Shown here: piece by piece, positions 10,513-22,820 of the stretch | Layout of the letters: each line of letters begins with the position of its first letter | How positions within the stretch are numbered: the first letter of the stretch is position 1 | Source of the DNA: Akanthomyces muscarius | Lineage: Eukaryota > Ascomycota > Sordariomycetes > Hypocreales > Cordycipitaceae | DNA: 64,000 bases | Assembly (NCBI RefSeq): GCF_028009165.1 | Contig: NC_079246.1 | Coordinates: 2,604,001 to 2,668,000 of the forward strand | Direction of reading: 5' to 3' | The notes under the pieces: generated by a model | Databases searched by the model: none | What the model was told of the DNA's origin: nothing | What the model saw: only the letters and a program-made list of their open reading frames with translations | Position numbers and translations under genes: made by a program

Positions 10513-12121
10513 GATGCTTGATGGCCAGGGGAATTGGACAGTACATCTGATGCGGGGCGACGTCGTTGTCTAGGTCAAGAAGGCGTCCTCGTCAGCTGAA
10601 GATCACCACAGCCCTACAGTTGCATGTTAGCTCCATCGGCTTTGGATGTGGCTTTCAGTAGCGCGGTCAACCGTTGCGATTGGATATTTGAGTTGGGATC
10701 TTGGCTCTGCTCAATTTAGTATGGCCACGCAATAACTAAGAATAACGGTCGTGAACTAAGTCTCTGATTCTGGTCTAGTTGAGTCCCTTCTCTAACAAGA
10801 GTCTGACAACCTTTCTGCCGGCTTTCTACAGCAGCCCGGAGAATTCTGGTCTCGCGCTGGATGTGGCCCCAGCATAGTAATACGAATCAAGGTCGTCTAT
10901 TTTAAAAGCTTAGAGGCCTCAAACTGTCAATGCGCACAGTATTGAATAGCAGAATCTGTCGTCGCCATCATTTGTCACTTGAGATATTGTCTCTATAAGT
11001 CAAATCAGCTCTGAGACTGATACATACGACCACAGGCAGTAGAATACACCGCGTCCCGTTTGCTCCGCTGAAGTTAAGCTATTGACCGGCAGATTAGTAG
11101 TTGGGTCGGTGACGACCAGCGAACACCGGCTGTTGTATGTTGTTTTTTCTTTTATTTTTGCCAATTTATTTGAACTTCGACTACCTTTTTTCATAGCCGT
11201 TTGTTGAGTTTGCGAAGAGCCTGTGTGGTGGTACTGCAGCCGCACAAAGTGGCGTTTCTTAGATCCAAATGGTGGTGTGGCCGACTAATACGGCCGCCGT
11301 CCACGTCTCTACCCCCCATCCTTCATACTGGGCCGCTGCTTTGCAGCCGACCTGGCGGGCCTGCAGCTGTTCATCATTCACTGGACGAAACGCCGCATCT
11401 GCCACACTCAGCGGCGTAACGACCTGGCGCCGCATGCTCCCTGGAAGCGACTTTCCAATGGCGCGCTCGATGGCCATGTAGCAATGTGAAACTGGTCTGT
11501 CGAAAGCCGTCTTTGCTGACAGCCTCGCAACTTTTATGCACGGATTTCTCAGAAGACATCGCCGGGATGCAATGTCCATCTTGGACAACGATGCTTCTTC
11601 GGACGACGAGACTGCATTCGCCCGACAGGGCTGTCACCTGGTATTCCAACGCACAGCTGCCCTCGCGGTAAACACATGTGCAGGTGCGAAGAGAGCAGAG
11701 ACGGCAGCGACGGTGGGAAACCAGCAGCCTGTTAGGCCTGCTATCCCGGCTATTAGGTACTCTTAGAGCTGCGCAGCCATCTACTTTGTCCCACTCTACG
11801 CAATTGTGAAATCACAGACTCACTTGCTTTAAAGATGCAATTAACACTGTATTTGCCCGTGGACATCTAACCTAAAAAGACACAGTGCTTCTACCGTCCC
11901 ATAATGAAAAATCCTGCGTATATACAAGGCAAGGGTAGAGGCGACTGTTTGCGCCGCGAAACAAATCCCAACGCCGGTTTTGGAACCCAAAAAAAGGACA
12001 AATTGGCGGCTCGCCTCAGGATGAATCAAGTATGGCTAAGCTTGAGGCCAATGCAGCCAAGTTCCAAAGGCAACTGATGCAATCGAACACATGACAAGGA
12101 AACTCGTGTCAAAGGAGTCGC
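10513..12121. other. Intergenic, nothing recognised
   Basis: 1.6 kb between the start of the Zn2Cys6 gene and the stop of the flavin-carrier gene. Frames of 60-110 codons at 11259-11766 on both strands show no motif I recognise. Confidence 0.45.
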
Positions 12122-14583
12122 TCAGTGGTCGTATCCAGCTCCACGCTGCCAGGGACTGTGATTTGTTAGCATACAAAGTCGGTACAAGAAATGTGTAATA
12201 ATTACCTGGACGAGTTTTGCTGTCTATAGTTGCCCTGGCCAGGGGGCGGAGGAAGCTGCTGTGGAGGAGGCCCCCGGCTCTGCATCTGGGGAGAAGGTCC
12301 GCGGTTCTGCATTTGCGGAGACGGCCCGCGGTTCATCTGTGGCGACGGTGCGCGGCCCTGTTGAGGAGATGGCCCACGGTTGGGAATGGGTCCTCTTTGT
12401 GGCACAGGTCCCAGGGACGCCTGGCTACCGTAGGGATTGGGTTGGGACGGGTTTGGCGACTGGGAACGGAATGGGCTCTCAGATCGGGAACCAGGGAACA
12501 GGGGCATCGAGGGGTTGACGGGCGATCTGGGACCCTGGCCAGCCTGGTGGAACGAGGTCGTTGACGCGTTGTGAGACGCGAAAGGATCCCTTCGGCCGGC
12601 GTCGAGAAGAGAATCGTGGTCGTCGTCCAGGTCCAGCGGAGCCTTGTAGCCTCCCATCTTATCACCACGCGCGGTGGCACCGAGAGCATCGAGCTCGGTG
12701 TTGCCGTTGAGTTGGGTTTGCGACTTCATGAATGAAGCACGGTCATCGGCCATGTACTGGTAGCGGGCGTCGGGGTTCTTGCGGATAAAGCTGATGGTAG
12801 TGGATATAATGACCATGAGAAGCAGGATGAGAGAGAAGGCGGCGTTGAGAACAAAGAGAACGACGCCAATGACACCAATCATGAGCGGGGGAGCGCCGAA
12901 GATGTCCGAAAAGATGAGGAGGAAAACGGCGTTGAGGAAGTTGATGACGCAGATGGCAATGTTGAATGAGTTAGTGGGCTTATCCATCCAGGGTCTCATT
13001 ACAGAGGCGGCGATGAGGGCGCCAACTTCGACAACAAGCAGGCAGATAGCCTGGGCGACGGCGTTGCGCTGGCCAAAAGCAACGACCATGGACTTGGCGA
13101 GAGCGTACACGAGAACAGGTACGATAAAGTAGTAAGCGGACGCGCGGAATTGCATGTAAAGGAAACCCCAGCGATTAAGAGCCTGGGGGTCCGAGAAGAG
13201 GATGTAGGCCGGGTTCTTGTGCATGGCGATGGAGCGGCGGGCAATGCGAATCACTTTGCTGGCACCCCAGCCGAGGGTGACGATGAGACCGATGAGGAAA
13301 ACGACGGCCAAAACAACCTCGGCGGGCGAATCAATCTGGGTAAATTCCCACAGGCAGAGAAGAGTGACACCGGGAAATCCAAGCAGCGCGACACGGTAGA
13401 GGATGCCCTTGAGAACAGTGAGCCAGCCGTTGCGGAAGTCGAGGAAACGATCGTTCTTCATGACCTGATTCTTGGCGAGAAGCTCACAAATACCCTTGAA
13501 AGCAGCGACGCCGAGAACGGTGAAGATGGCAAAAAAGACAAAGAAGATGAGGCCAGTCATGAAGAGATTAGTTGTCTCAATCTTGGCGCGGAAAGCAACA
13601 CGCTGAATTCCATAGACAATGTAGGTGCCTTGGCTAGTCTCGATATTGGCTCGCTTCGCAAAGGTTTGAACAACCTTGGGAGCCATGGCGACGGCGCGAT
13701 TAAACATGTCGACGCCGGTGTTGACGGTATCCTCAGCGATTGCGAGACCTCTCTTTTGGACTTGAACGGAGCGGGTGAGCAAGGTGTCGAAAATGGTGGA
13801 GGGGGTGCCGCCAGTAGCGCGCTGATACCAAGTGGTGAGGTCCTGGAGAAAGCCGACACGAATAATACCAAGAGACCACACAAAATCCTGCGTCCAGGCC
13901 ATGACGATAGGGGGCATCTTGACGCTGGTGAGACCGACAATGGCCTGAGACTGAAAGTAACCAAAGAGCGAAAGCGAATTGGCGGCAACGTGGGCAGCAG
14001 TGTTGTATTGACCGAGACCGTTGACAATGGCAGAGGAGATGAGGGCGAGGCCAGCAATAACGGCCGTGGCCCATTTGACTCCAGCCAAGTCGACCGTCTT
14101 TCCGTTGGAAATGTTGGCCTCGACACAGGCGATAGCACCGGAGCCGTCGGTGGAGTTGATAACTACGCGGACCTTGGCGTCGAGATCGGGGATGGCGTAG
14201 GCGATTCCGGGAATCTGAGTGGCGACGCCGTCGCCGAGGGCGAGGTTAAGGTCGAGGGGAATCTTGCCAGCAACCATGGGGCAGAGGCCGGAGAGGGATG
14301 TCTTGCAGGGATCGACGGTCTGTTTGATAATCTGATAGCCGTAGGCGGTGACAGTCACGTCAAAGTTGACATAGCCATGGATGGACGAGGTCGCGACGAT
14401 GGAGACAAAGGCGGTGTTGTTGTTGGGAGTGAAGACGACTTTGAAGCGGGAGGCAGAGAAGCCCGAGTTGTCCTGGCAGGTGCTCAGAGCGAGCGACTCG
14501 AGCCTCTTCTGGGCATGGGCGGGTGCCAAGAGGGTGGTAACGGCTGCGAGCAGCAGCAGCGGCGCCTTGAAAAAGGACCGCAT
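12122..14583 (-). CDS. TRP-like flavin carrier / Pkd2-family membrane protein (Flc)
   Basis: Two exons: 12206-14583 and a 34-nt last exon 12122-12155, separated by a 50-bp intron with a perfect GCTAAC branch site. The protein has 803 residues. A signal peptide (1-24, ending AHA) precedes an ML-like lumenal domain (about 25-170, four or more cysteines) and a TRP-type region of about nine membrane segments (about 175-600). The cytosolic tail is Pro/Gln/Arg-rich with repeated RGPSPQ units and ends in PWQRGAGYDH, a terminus I recall from fungal Flc proteins, which supports the last exon. Family members (Flc1-3, Pkd2) act in FAD import into the ER, calcium homeostasis and wall integrity. An in-frame ATG at 14811 would bury the signal peptide, so 14583 is preferred. 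Confidence 0.9.
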
Positions 14584-17500
14584 GGTGTCGGTCGGGGCGG
14601 AGAGACGAGGATCGGATTCGCGGGCGACTAGAGCGAGCAGAGTGTAGATGGGGACGGCGACTGGGTGTCTACTTGTCAGAACTCCGGGCTCTTTCGACGA
14701 GGAGTTCGAAGCGAGTATTCCAAGCGGTGCTGACGAGAATCGTTGCGCGACGGTGCTAAAAGAGAGAAATGTTTTTCTACCAGAGAAAGACAAATGCAGG
14801 CTGTGTATCAAATTGTCGACTCAAGAATGAAGAAACAAATAAAAACGAAAGGAGAAGATTGTGGATAGCGAGTGTCGACAAAGGGTCGAAGCAGGAGGGC
14901 TGCAAAGAATGTGCCGCTCGCTGCCGGGTCCCTTGATTGTGAAGGAAATAGTCAAAGGGTTGCAAAAGAGAAGAAAAAAATTGAGGTTCGATCACGAAAT
15001 GACCGTTGATGAGGGAAGACGGAAGAGGCGGCTCCGACGATGGCCAGGGAAGTTAGGGGGGTGGTGGTCCTGGGGGTTTGGCTCTGGCTGCGCCGCCTGG
15101 CAGAGGAACGACGCGGCCCCCTTCTGGAACCTGGCGCTGGCACTGGCACTGGCGGCGGACAATGAAAGCTGCGCCAACCTTGGCAGATGGGCTCAGATGG
15201 ATGCGCCCAGAGTGGGACAGGATTGGCCAGGAGGGGGAGACCAGACTGGAGCAGGGGTTCGGCACTGGGCCAGGCACTGGCTCAGGCACAGCGACCCCAC
15301 GGCCACTGAGATGTGCTGTACAGAGGGCCATTAGTGGGCAAGTGGGCTTTGCTGCAGCGTGCGAGACCGCTAAAATCAAGCTTTGGCTGCGGGCGCCAAA
15401 GCAGGGCGCGGCGGCGAATCACAGCACGCAGCGGCGGGGTTGGGGGCGATAGTGCATCGACCCGGCGTGCCAGACGAGTGGAACCCAGATGGGCTGTGCA
15501 GTACGCGAGATTAGAGTGGCATGTGGTGAAGGATGGCTGTACCTGTGCCACGGGCTGTCTGGCAGCTGAGATGGCGGCACTAACAGAGCGATGATCTGGC
15601 AGTCTCTGCTGTTTTTGGTCGTGGCACTGAAGTTTCTGGAGCCTACTCCGTATTGACCTTGATGCAGCTTGTAGATTGCAATGATGGAAACGAAAGAAGC
15701 AAGAAAGACGAAGGAGTATCAGCTTTAATTGGCGGCAAACAGTGCAGCTACATCTGACTTTGTCCTCTGTAGCACAGCGCCAACAACCCATCACGAACGT
15801 GGCCGAGACAAAATTGGCGATGATGTCTACGAATTTACACATCTCAATTATTCGACTCTCTGCCAAATCTGCAAGTCTGGCGCTCTCAACAGGAGCCACT
15901 CAACTGTGGTGCTGCAAAGAGGAAAATGCCACTGGTATTTGCCCAGCGCGTCCTCCCACCAACCGCTCCACTGATGTACAGCACTTGCGCCAGCGAACAG
16001 TGGCACAGTGACGGCCCCCCGCAAGCTTGCAGCAGAAAAATATACGGAGCCCGTTGAATCGCGTCAAAAGCAAGATTCACGGAAGGCGGGGGAATGTGAA
16101 TGACGCCGCACATTCACACGGACAATAGAGATGCCGGGGCTTTTCGATAAAAGTGTGATGAACAATCGTCAGCAGGGCGCACACAAGCCATTCAGAAGCC
16201 CCCCCCGTCCGCTGACTTCGCCCATTGTCTGCCACCCGCCGCCATTGGGCTCGGGCCACCCCGAGGCCAGGTGCACACCATTGATTCCCGTCTCCGCCAC
16301 GGGCAGCAGTCTTGCCGCAGCGCCCGACATTCTTGATTCCCACTGTTTTAACGTGAGGGAATACTGGGTAGCATCCAGCATCCCACGCTACTGCCAGGGG
16401 TAATTAACTGGGGGCCCAGGGGGGATAATCAAAAACTCGACCAGATTACGCTTATGCAAACGTGTGCTGACACTCGGGGAAGGAGAATTAACAGGAGACC
16501 AGAAAAGGTACAGAATGATTCTGCAGCAGGGTAAACAACAACCAACATGGCACCCTCGTGCTTCACGCCTCATTTGCCTCCTGCGCTGCACCGCCTCCCT
16601 GCCAAGCCAAGCCAACGTAAAAAAGCGACAGCACCACCGCAAATGCCCAGCCTGCACTATTTAACTAGTCAGTCCAGCCCTTGCCGTCAGCGCCTCTCGA
16701 TGAAATTTCCTCGGCCCTTTCGGGACGAATATTTACTATTCTCACTAATTTTATTTTATTTTTTTCTTCTTCCTTTTTAGTGCTTGTCGTCTTCTTGGCC
16801 TGGCGTCCTTGGCAATACACCACAGGCTGTTGTGGTGATTCTCCCTCCGCAATCACGAGCCTTCAGCCGCCCAGCCCGCCATCCAAGCCCTTGGGTGCTC
16901 ATTGGCAAAAACTCAAAAAAAAAAAAAAAAAAAAAGTATTGGCCGCCATAAATAGTCACTAGGCCTGTAGATGCAGTCACGCCGCCGACAGAGGCTATGC
17001 TGTCCGCGCTTCAAACGTCCCCCAGTACCTGACTGTGAGCAGCTCGGCTCTCATGATACCACCACTACGCACTCTTCCACTCGGTATTGTCAAGTAATCC
17101 TGCTGCGATGTATCGCCTCATTTCCACATTTCGCATTTCCGTTCTCGCCTCCCCGCAAAAACCAGTCTCAGTCTACCGGCTCCGCGCCGGATCCTCTTGT
17201 TCCCGGTGCCCCGTCTACTACAGGGTACCAACACAGCCAGGCAATGGAAACGAGGATAATGCGCGTAAATGCGTTTCAACCAGAAAAAAAGGAATTCAGC
17301 AGGCTGTGCAGTATGATTTGCATTGGCATCGTGTACTCCATCTGTACTATTTATTTTCGTCCTCATTAATCGTACCTGCTGCTGACCTGAAACGCCGGTG
17401 CCTGTCGCAGTCCCATCTTAAGATTTGATGCAAGATCGGACAAGCACACTACAGCATGTGGCCGCCGCTGCCCCCGTTTCATCCTAGCTTCACATGTCCT

Positions 17501-17707
17501 AGACTGTGAAATTGGATCACTGGCTACGAAACTTGTCACAAAATATCGTCCTGAGAGAGAAAACCAAACTTAAAGAGAGTGATTGACTCGCGTGTCCGTT
17601 ATATCCAGGCTTTAGTATGGCATCTTCTAGTGCATGTATGCATCGCAACCTGTATCTCTCGTAGAGTCATTATTTCAAGTCTATAAATATGAGTTTGCAT
17701 GTACAAA
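14584..17707. other. Gene-free spacer of 3.1 kb
   Basis: Upstream region of the flavin carrier and downstream region of the DUF3433 gene. Many short frames, none recognised. It contains a 21-base A run at 16915-16935 and, before that, a T-rich patch at 16740-16780. No tRNA-like boxes seen. Confidence 0.45.
16915..16935. repeat. Poly-A tract of 21 bases
   Basis: A homopolymer of 21 adenines interrupts otherwise mixed sequence. It has no flanking target-site duplication or tRNA-like head that I can see, so a retroposed tail is not supported. Confidence 0.8.
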
Positions 17708-20404
17708 TCACAGCTCGTCCCACCGCGTAATCCAAGGCTTGTTTCCCATGGAAAAGTCCACGCCGTGCTTGTACGTGCTCATGAGCTCCTCCTGGTCCAC
17801 GCCGCAGTGCGTCTGCCCATCGCGGCCCTCGAACCAGCCCAGCCCGTACGTCGCGCTCGCGCCCGCGCCCGCGCGCAGCCTCCTCGCCATCTCAGCACTA
17901 TTCAGCTTGGCCGTGCCCACGAAGCTGTACAGCATCTTGCTCTGGTGGATAAAAGCCAGCACCGAGGCAATGGTGTTTGGCTGCCGCGGCAGGAACGGGT
18001 GCCGGCGGCGCGCAAAGACGACCGTCGCCACGACCGTCATGTACAGCAGCACAAACATGGCGAAGCCGAAGCTGACGGAAAAGGACACGAGCGTGTCCTG
18101 CCCCGCGTAGATGCTCTTGACGTCGTCCGAGTTCCACCCGTAGGCCTTGACGAACCCCTGCCCGTCCGACGTGGTGAGCCCCGTCACGAAGACGGTCAGG
18201 AACTCGGCGAGGATGCTGCCGAAGCCCACAAAGAACATGATGAGGTGCCCGTTGGCCAGCGCCTGCAGCGGGAGGTAGCCAAACGGCAGCGCCGTGTAGT
18301 CGAGCGTGAGGATCTTGGACGGCGCGTGCCGCTTGGAGAGGATGTAGTAGGGCTCCATCATGCGCACCGCCGTCTCCATGCCGTGCCACGAGAGCTTCAG
18401 GCACACGGCCCACGCCGTCGCGAACCACGGCGCCTTGTCCGTCACGACGCCCGCGTCGGTAAACACAAAGGCGGGCACGAACCCCATAAACGCCACCATC
18501 GCAATGATGAACGAGATGCATCCGGCCGGGCGCAGCATCAGCGGGTGTGGATTGTCCGACATGTGATCGAGGGCGTCGTCGTCATACTTTTCGCGGTCCT
18601 TGCTCGACGCGGGGTTCTCGTCGTCGGGCGCCAGCGACGAGTTCTTGAGCATGTAGCGGTGGTACTTGAGCTTGTGGTGGATGTCGTGGTGTTTCGCCGT
18701 GTCCATGTCTTTAAAGTCCATGAGGATGTGGCTCACAACCGCCATGGACGCGAGGCCCGCGATGCCACGCACGTCCGAGTTGAGCCCGGAGCGACGCTTC
18801 TGTAACAGTATGAATAAAACGCTGGAAAGCACGGCGCAAATGGCCAGCGTCGAAGTGAGGAGCCGCGACCAAGTCGGCGAAAAGGTGAGCGTCTTTTCGG
18901 CGTCGGGGTGCGCCTTGCGCTCATGTAGACTCGGCGTCAGAATAACCGTCGCCGCGGCAAATGTAGGCCCCAAGGACCCCGCAAGCAGCGTGCCGAGCGA
19001 CGAGACGGCGACCGTGTAGTGGCCCAGCTTGAGCGCGCGAAAGGGGCGGAAGAGGTTGAAGCTCGTTACGTAGTCGACGTTGATGGACTCGGCGGCCAGC
19101 GCGCCGCCGTCCTTGGACAGCTGGTAAAAGGCCTCGAGGCGGCGCACCTCAAAGTCGGTAAACTGCCACAGCACGCCGTAGACGACGGCCGCGAGCGTCG
19201 GCAGGAACTTGACGGCAAAGTAGATGAGCGGCTTGATCTCGCGCGGCGAGTGAAACGTCAGGATGGGCGTGTTGTGGAAACGCCGAAAGAGCACCTCCTG
19301 CATGACAGCGAGCCCGACCGAGACGAGCACCAGCAGTGTGAGATGCGGCCAGCGCATCGACCACGGCTTCCAGTTGGGCTTGGGGAAGAAGATTTGCCGT
19401 GTCGGCGTCGGCCCGGCGATGCTGGGAAACGTCGAGCGCCGCAGCTCGTCGGGCTCGTTGTTGTTGTGGATGGACATGTGGCTGCCCTCGATACTGCTGA
19501 GGTCCGCGCTGGGCTCTTGAATAATGACCTCGATGACGCGGCCCAGACGGTCCGCCTCGTCCTGGCCGCGGGTCTTGATGGTCTCGGCGCGCGTCGGCGG
19601 CTGCCGCGCCACCGTCCGGCGAAATGTAAAGGAACGGGATATGCTCCGGCCGCGGTGCGGCGAGGCGAGCAGCTCGGCGTCGCGCAGCGTGGAATCTGCG
19701 CGGAAGCCCTGGCCCAAGCCGCCGGACAGCATGCCCTGCGCCTCCTGCTGCTGCCACTGGGAAATGTACTCGTTTTCGTGCGCCGAGAGGGGACCGAGTG
19801 CGGACCCAACGTCAAAGCCCACGGGCGACATGGGCGTCGTCATATCGTCCGAAACATGGCGCGTAGACTGCGGGAGAGGCGCCATGCCCATGGCCGCCGG
19901 GTGAGCGAGTAGCGTCATGGCGTACGACTCGTCCTCGCCGTTCTCTGGGATGGTGCTGGCGAGGGTCGACGCGTAGCTGCTCCGCGAGCGAATGCTCGTC
20001 GCCGAGGTTCGTCGGCCGGGTGCTGGTCGCGCGGCATCGCCGCCGCCCGCGAGCGGCGCATAACGTCGAGAGCCAGTGTACGAGAGCGTCCCGCGCCACG
20101 AAGACCGTCGAGCCTGCTGCGACGGCTGCTGCTGTTGCGCCTCGTCTCCGAATGGCGAGCTAATACTGCCGCCACTGCTGTACAGGGACGTGGGCGAGGG
20201 GACGGCGTGGACCGGGCTCGTCAGGACCGATTCGCTGACGGCGGACGCTTCGTAGGGGCTGATGCCAATGTCTGTGACGTCGGAGATGCTCGAGCTCCTG
20301 TGGGAGAGCTCGTGCTCGGGAAAGGGCCGGGGAGGAGGAGAAGCGGCGGCGGCGGCGTGGCTCTGGCGCAGAGGCTCCTTGCCTCGTTCGCTACGATAAT
20401 CCAT
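17708..20404 (-). CDS. DUF3433 multi-pass membrane protein
   Basis: Single exon, 898 residues. Residues 1-340 are a low-complexity, Ser/Pro/Gln/Ala-rich cytosolic region without a signal peptide. From about 345 on, hydrophobic segments come in two similar blocks (about 345-525 and 625-815), each of three or four helices; both blocks hold the motif pattern PFxxLxxGH or PYYILSKRHAPSKILTLDY that marks the duplicated DUF3433 domain of fungi. Neurospora spray belongs to this family as annotated; its mutants have growth and calcium-distribution defects, so a role in tip growth or membrane organisation is possible but not shown by sequence. GC-rich third positions create long mirror frames on the other strand, which are not genes. 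Confidence 0.85.
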   Translation of the reverse strand: MDYRSERGKEPLRQSHAAAAASPPPRPFPEHELSHRSSSISDVTDIGISPYEASAVSESVLTSPVHAVPSPTSLYSSGGSISSPFGDEAQQQQPSQQARRSSWRGTLSYTGSRRYAPLAGGGDAARPAPGRRTSATSIRSRSSYASTLASTIPENGEDESYAMTLLAHPAAMGMAPLPQSTRHVSDDMTTPMSPVGFDVGSALGPLSAHENEYISQWQQQEAQGMLSGGLGQGFRADSTLRDAELLASPHRGRSISRSFTFRRTVARQPPTRAETIKTRGQDEADRLGRVIEVIIQEPSADLSSIEGSHMSIHNNNEPDELRRSTFPSIAGPTPTRQIFFPKPNWKPWSMRWPHLTLLVLVSVGLAVMQEVLFRRFHNTPILTFHSPREIKPLIYFAVKFLPTLAAVVYGVLWQFTDFEVRRLEAFYQLSKDGGALAAESINVDYVTSFNLFRPFRALKLGHYTVAVSSLGTLLAGSLGPTFAAATVILTPSLHERKAHPDAEKTLTFSPTWSRLLTSTLAICAVLSSVLFILLQKRRSGLNSDVRGIAGLASMAVVSHILMDFKDMDTAKHHDIHHKLKYHRYMLKNSSLAPDDENPASSKDREKYDDDALDHMSDNPHPLMLRPAGCISFIIAMVAFMGFVPAFVFTDAGVVTDKAPWFATAWAVCLKLSWHGMETAVRMMEPYYILSKRHAPSKILTLDYTALPFGYLPLQALANGHLIMFFVGFGSILAEFLTVFVTGLTTSDGQGFVKAYGWNSDDVKSIYAGQDTLVSFSVSFGFAMFVLLYMTVVATVVFARRRHPFLPRQPNTIASVLAFIHQSKMLYSFVGTAKLNSAEMARRLRAGAGASATYGLGWFEGRDGQTHCGVDQEELMSTYKHGVDFSMGNKPWITRWDEL

Positions 20405-21566
20405 GCTCCAAGAGCCGAACCATGGTCGGGCGTGTTAGGATGCGAGTAATTGCGATGCAAATTTGTGGTAGGCGAGGCTTGTCGAAGTACGGAGTAGTCG
20501 CCCGGGTTCCTGGCGCTAACGCTTATTTATACTGGAACGTTGATGAGCCGGTTATACGGCGGGCCTGAGTTGTTGATGTGCGGAGAATTGGCGATCAAAT
20601 TGCGGCCAAAATTGAGCAAGAGAAAGACGTTATGTGTAGAAGACTGATAAAAGGTGAAGAAAGGGAGTAGATTGGGACGACAATATGTGGACAAGAGGAC
20701 GTTCGGTCGGCTGGCCATCAGCTGGCGCCGGCCGCTGGAGCTGAAGTCGGGCAAGTGGGCAGGCGACCAGCCACCATTGGCTGCGCGGGGGCGAGTTCTA
20801 TTCTCGGGGCCTAGGCAGCGGTCCCAAGTACATAATTATCCCACTTTATCATCTACCCATTCATTAATAACTACCAAGTACTTACCAGTCCTCTGCCAAA
20901 GTAAAATAAAAATAGGGCTGGCTAGCGTTGGTGTCTTGCAACCAAACAGGGGTTTCGTTTATTCTGAGCGGGGAGGAATGCTTTGTCCAGACTGTTACGG
21001 ATAGCCACCTCAGCGCGCGGCCAGCCTGCAGCGACCAAACAAAGGAATTCTCGTGGCAGTTTGGTCCTTACAAATCGAGACCTTAGCCGCTGGCAGATGG
21101 ATGGCCAGGTGTCTGGACCTGCAGGCTGTCAGCCACCAAGTCTGCTAGTGGCAGGCCAATGCTAGCGGCCTCCCACCGCTATTGATGAGGCTGACAAGCC
21201 GCATTGCCATTCTCGTATTCCTAACTCGGGTGTGCTGGTGTTTCATTGGGCGAAGTCCCCGATTAGCAACTGGTGGTTGACCTGCAGTCATGGCGATCAT
21301 CATGCATCGAGCAAACGCAAATGCTAAATGTAGACGTTCTAATTGCGACAAGTGAGCATAGAGTAGAGCGTTCATGAGAAATAGTGATTATGTCTATATT
21401 CGAGAGAAAAATAAGTTTTGATGATAATCTATCCCAGTATACCAAAAAGCCCATAAAACGCCATGCTGATGCAGGCACATAGATGCCAGAAACAAAGCGC
21501 AGCTGTATAAACAAACTGCCTGAAGAGAAAACAAAAGCCTCCATCCGATAATAAGAACGAAGGAGT
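20405..21566. other. Intergenic, nothing recognised
   Basis: Spacer between two minus-strand genes. A TATTTATA-like patch at 20521-20530 may belong to the DUF3433 promoter. Confidence 0.4.
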
Positions 21567-22820
21567 CTAAAAGTTCAAAAATACAGTCATCGCCAACACC
21601 GCAACACCGACCCAGTAGACAGGGCTGGTTAGGGCCGGCCCGGCAGAGACCTTGCCGCAGCAAGTGCGGTTGTAGGTGACGTTGTTGAGACGCGCCGCCG
21701 CGAGGAACACAGAGCCATTGACCGTGTCGGAGCCGTAGTTGTAGTAGTCGACGTTTAAAAAGTTGGGCGCGCGGCCCCAGTCGGAGCGGCAGTTGTTGGC
21801 AGCCATGCCCAGGCTGCCGTTGCCCTCGGCGGCGTTGGTCTGGTTGAGGACCGAGACGGCAGGTACCAGGAGCTGAATGTCAAAGACGTTGAACTCGGCA
21901 TTGAGGTTGTGGTTCATGAGATACATGCGGTCCTTGGCATCTTCGGGCTTCAGGTCGGGCGGGCGCTGGACGGTGCAGGGAAAGCTCGGGTCCGTCGGGT
22001 CAAAGGGCGTCTCCCAGACCTGGGAGAACTCGTCGAGCAGCCAGGGAACGGCGGTGTGGTTGGCGTTGTAGTCGAGGAACATGATGACGCGCTTGCCGAG
22101 GAGGATGAGTTCCTCGAGCGTGGGCCAGTCGTTGAGCTTCATGGGCAGCAGGGGCGGGGTGTAGGCGTACTTTTGGATACCGCTCTTCTCAATATAAGGC
22201 TTGTAGAGCGAGGCGTCCGAGTAGTTGCCGTTGCCGAGCAGGATGGTGACGACGTCGTAAGGATGGTCGTCGACCCATTCGCGCACATCTGTGAGCCAGT
22301 CGTAGATGGGCCCGGCGTCGAGGAGATCGCAGGAGGTATGGCAGAAATGCGGCTCAGTGCCATTGGTCGGCCACTGCATCTGCCCCTGCACGAGGCGGAT
22401 GCCGTCGCTGAGCTGGACCTTGACGGGCAAGGCTTGGTTGGAGCCCGAGTTGCCGGGACGGACAAAGGGCGAGTTGTGGGCGGCGACAAAGCTGATGTTG
22501 CTGTACTTGCGCGTGCAGAACTCGACGTAGTTGTTGCATGGTTGCGTGTTGGTGGGCGTGGCGGACGTTGTGCCGTTGGTGGTGGTGGTGGCCGTCGTCG
22601 TCGTGCTGGTCGAGGTGGCAGTGGTGGTGTCGTTGCTGCCCGTCAGGGTGATTTGGGTGCCGTAGGTCGAGTAGACGAGGGTCGGCGAGCCAGAGGAGCT
22701 GGGCGCGTTGGTACGGGTACCGGTGAAGAATGTCAGGCCGGAAGAGTCGCTGTAGGAGACGACCTGTGCGAGGCCGGCCGGCGCGAGGACTGCGCCGACA
22801 GCCGCAAGCGACAGTCTCAT
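21567..22820 (-). CDS. Secreted, GPI-anchored PLC-like phosphodiesterase
   Basis: Single exon, 417 residues. Signal peptide 1-19 (GLAQ cleavage region), Thr-rich linker (about 60-90), then a TIM-barrel PLC-like domain (about 95-380). The motif FVAAHNSPF supplies the first catalytic histidine position, and SDGIRLVQGQM and VIMFLDYNAN are barrel strands typical of the fungal PI-PLC X-like group. The C-terminal 20 residues are hydrophobic after a Ser/Gly/Pro stretch, consistent with a GPI anchor. Several N-glycosylation sequons (NGT, NYS, NHT, NGS) fit a secretory protein. In this family the second catalytic His is often absent, so enzyme activity on phosphoinositides should not be assumed. Confidence 0.85.
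   Translation of the reverse strand: MRLSLAAVGAVLAPAGLAQVVSYSDSSGLTFFTGTRTNAPSSSGSPTLVYSTYGTQITLTGSNDTTTATSTSTTTTATTTTNGTTSATPTNTQPCNNYVEFCTRKYSNISFVAAHNSPFVRPGNSGSNQALPVKVQLSDGIRLVQGQMQWPTNGTEPHFCHTSCDLLDAGPIYDWLTDVREWVDDHPYDVVTILLGNGNYSDASLYKPYIEKSGIQKYAYTPPLLPMKLNDWPTLEELILLGKRVIMFLDYNANHTAVPWLLDEFSQVWETPFDPTDPSFPCTVQRPPDLKPEDAKDRMYLMNHNLNAEFNVFDIQLLVPAVSVLNQTNAAEGNGSLGMAANNCRSDWGRAPNFLNVDYYNYGSDTVNGSVFLAAARLNNVTYNRTCCGKVSAGPALTSPVYWVGVAVLAMTVFLNF

Noticed and set aside
13150..14631. 493-codon plus-strand frame antisense to the flavin carrier
   Set aside because: Mirror frame produced by GC-rich third positions of the real gene; no domain, and its content is Gly/Asp/Glu-biased in step with the sense codons.
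14584..14811. N-terminal extension of the flavin carrier to the ATG at 14811
   Set aside because: It would put 76 residues ahead of a good signal peptide.
16915..16935. Poly-A tract as the tail of a retroposed element
   Set aside because: No target-site duplication, no Pol III head and no coding remnant nearby.
17699..18805. 368-codon plus-strand frame opposite the DUF3433 gene
   Set aside because: Arg/His/Glu-rich translation typical of an antisense shadow; the sense strand holds clear membrane segments.
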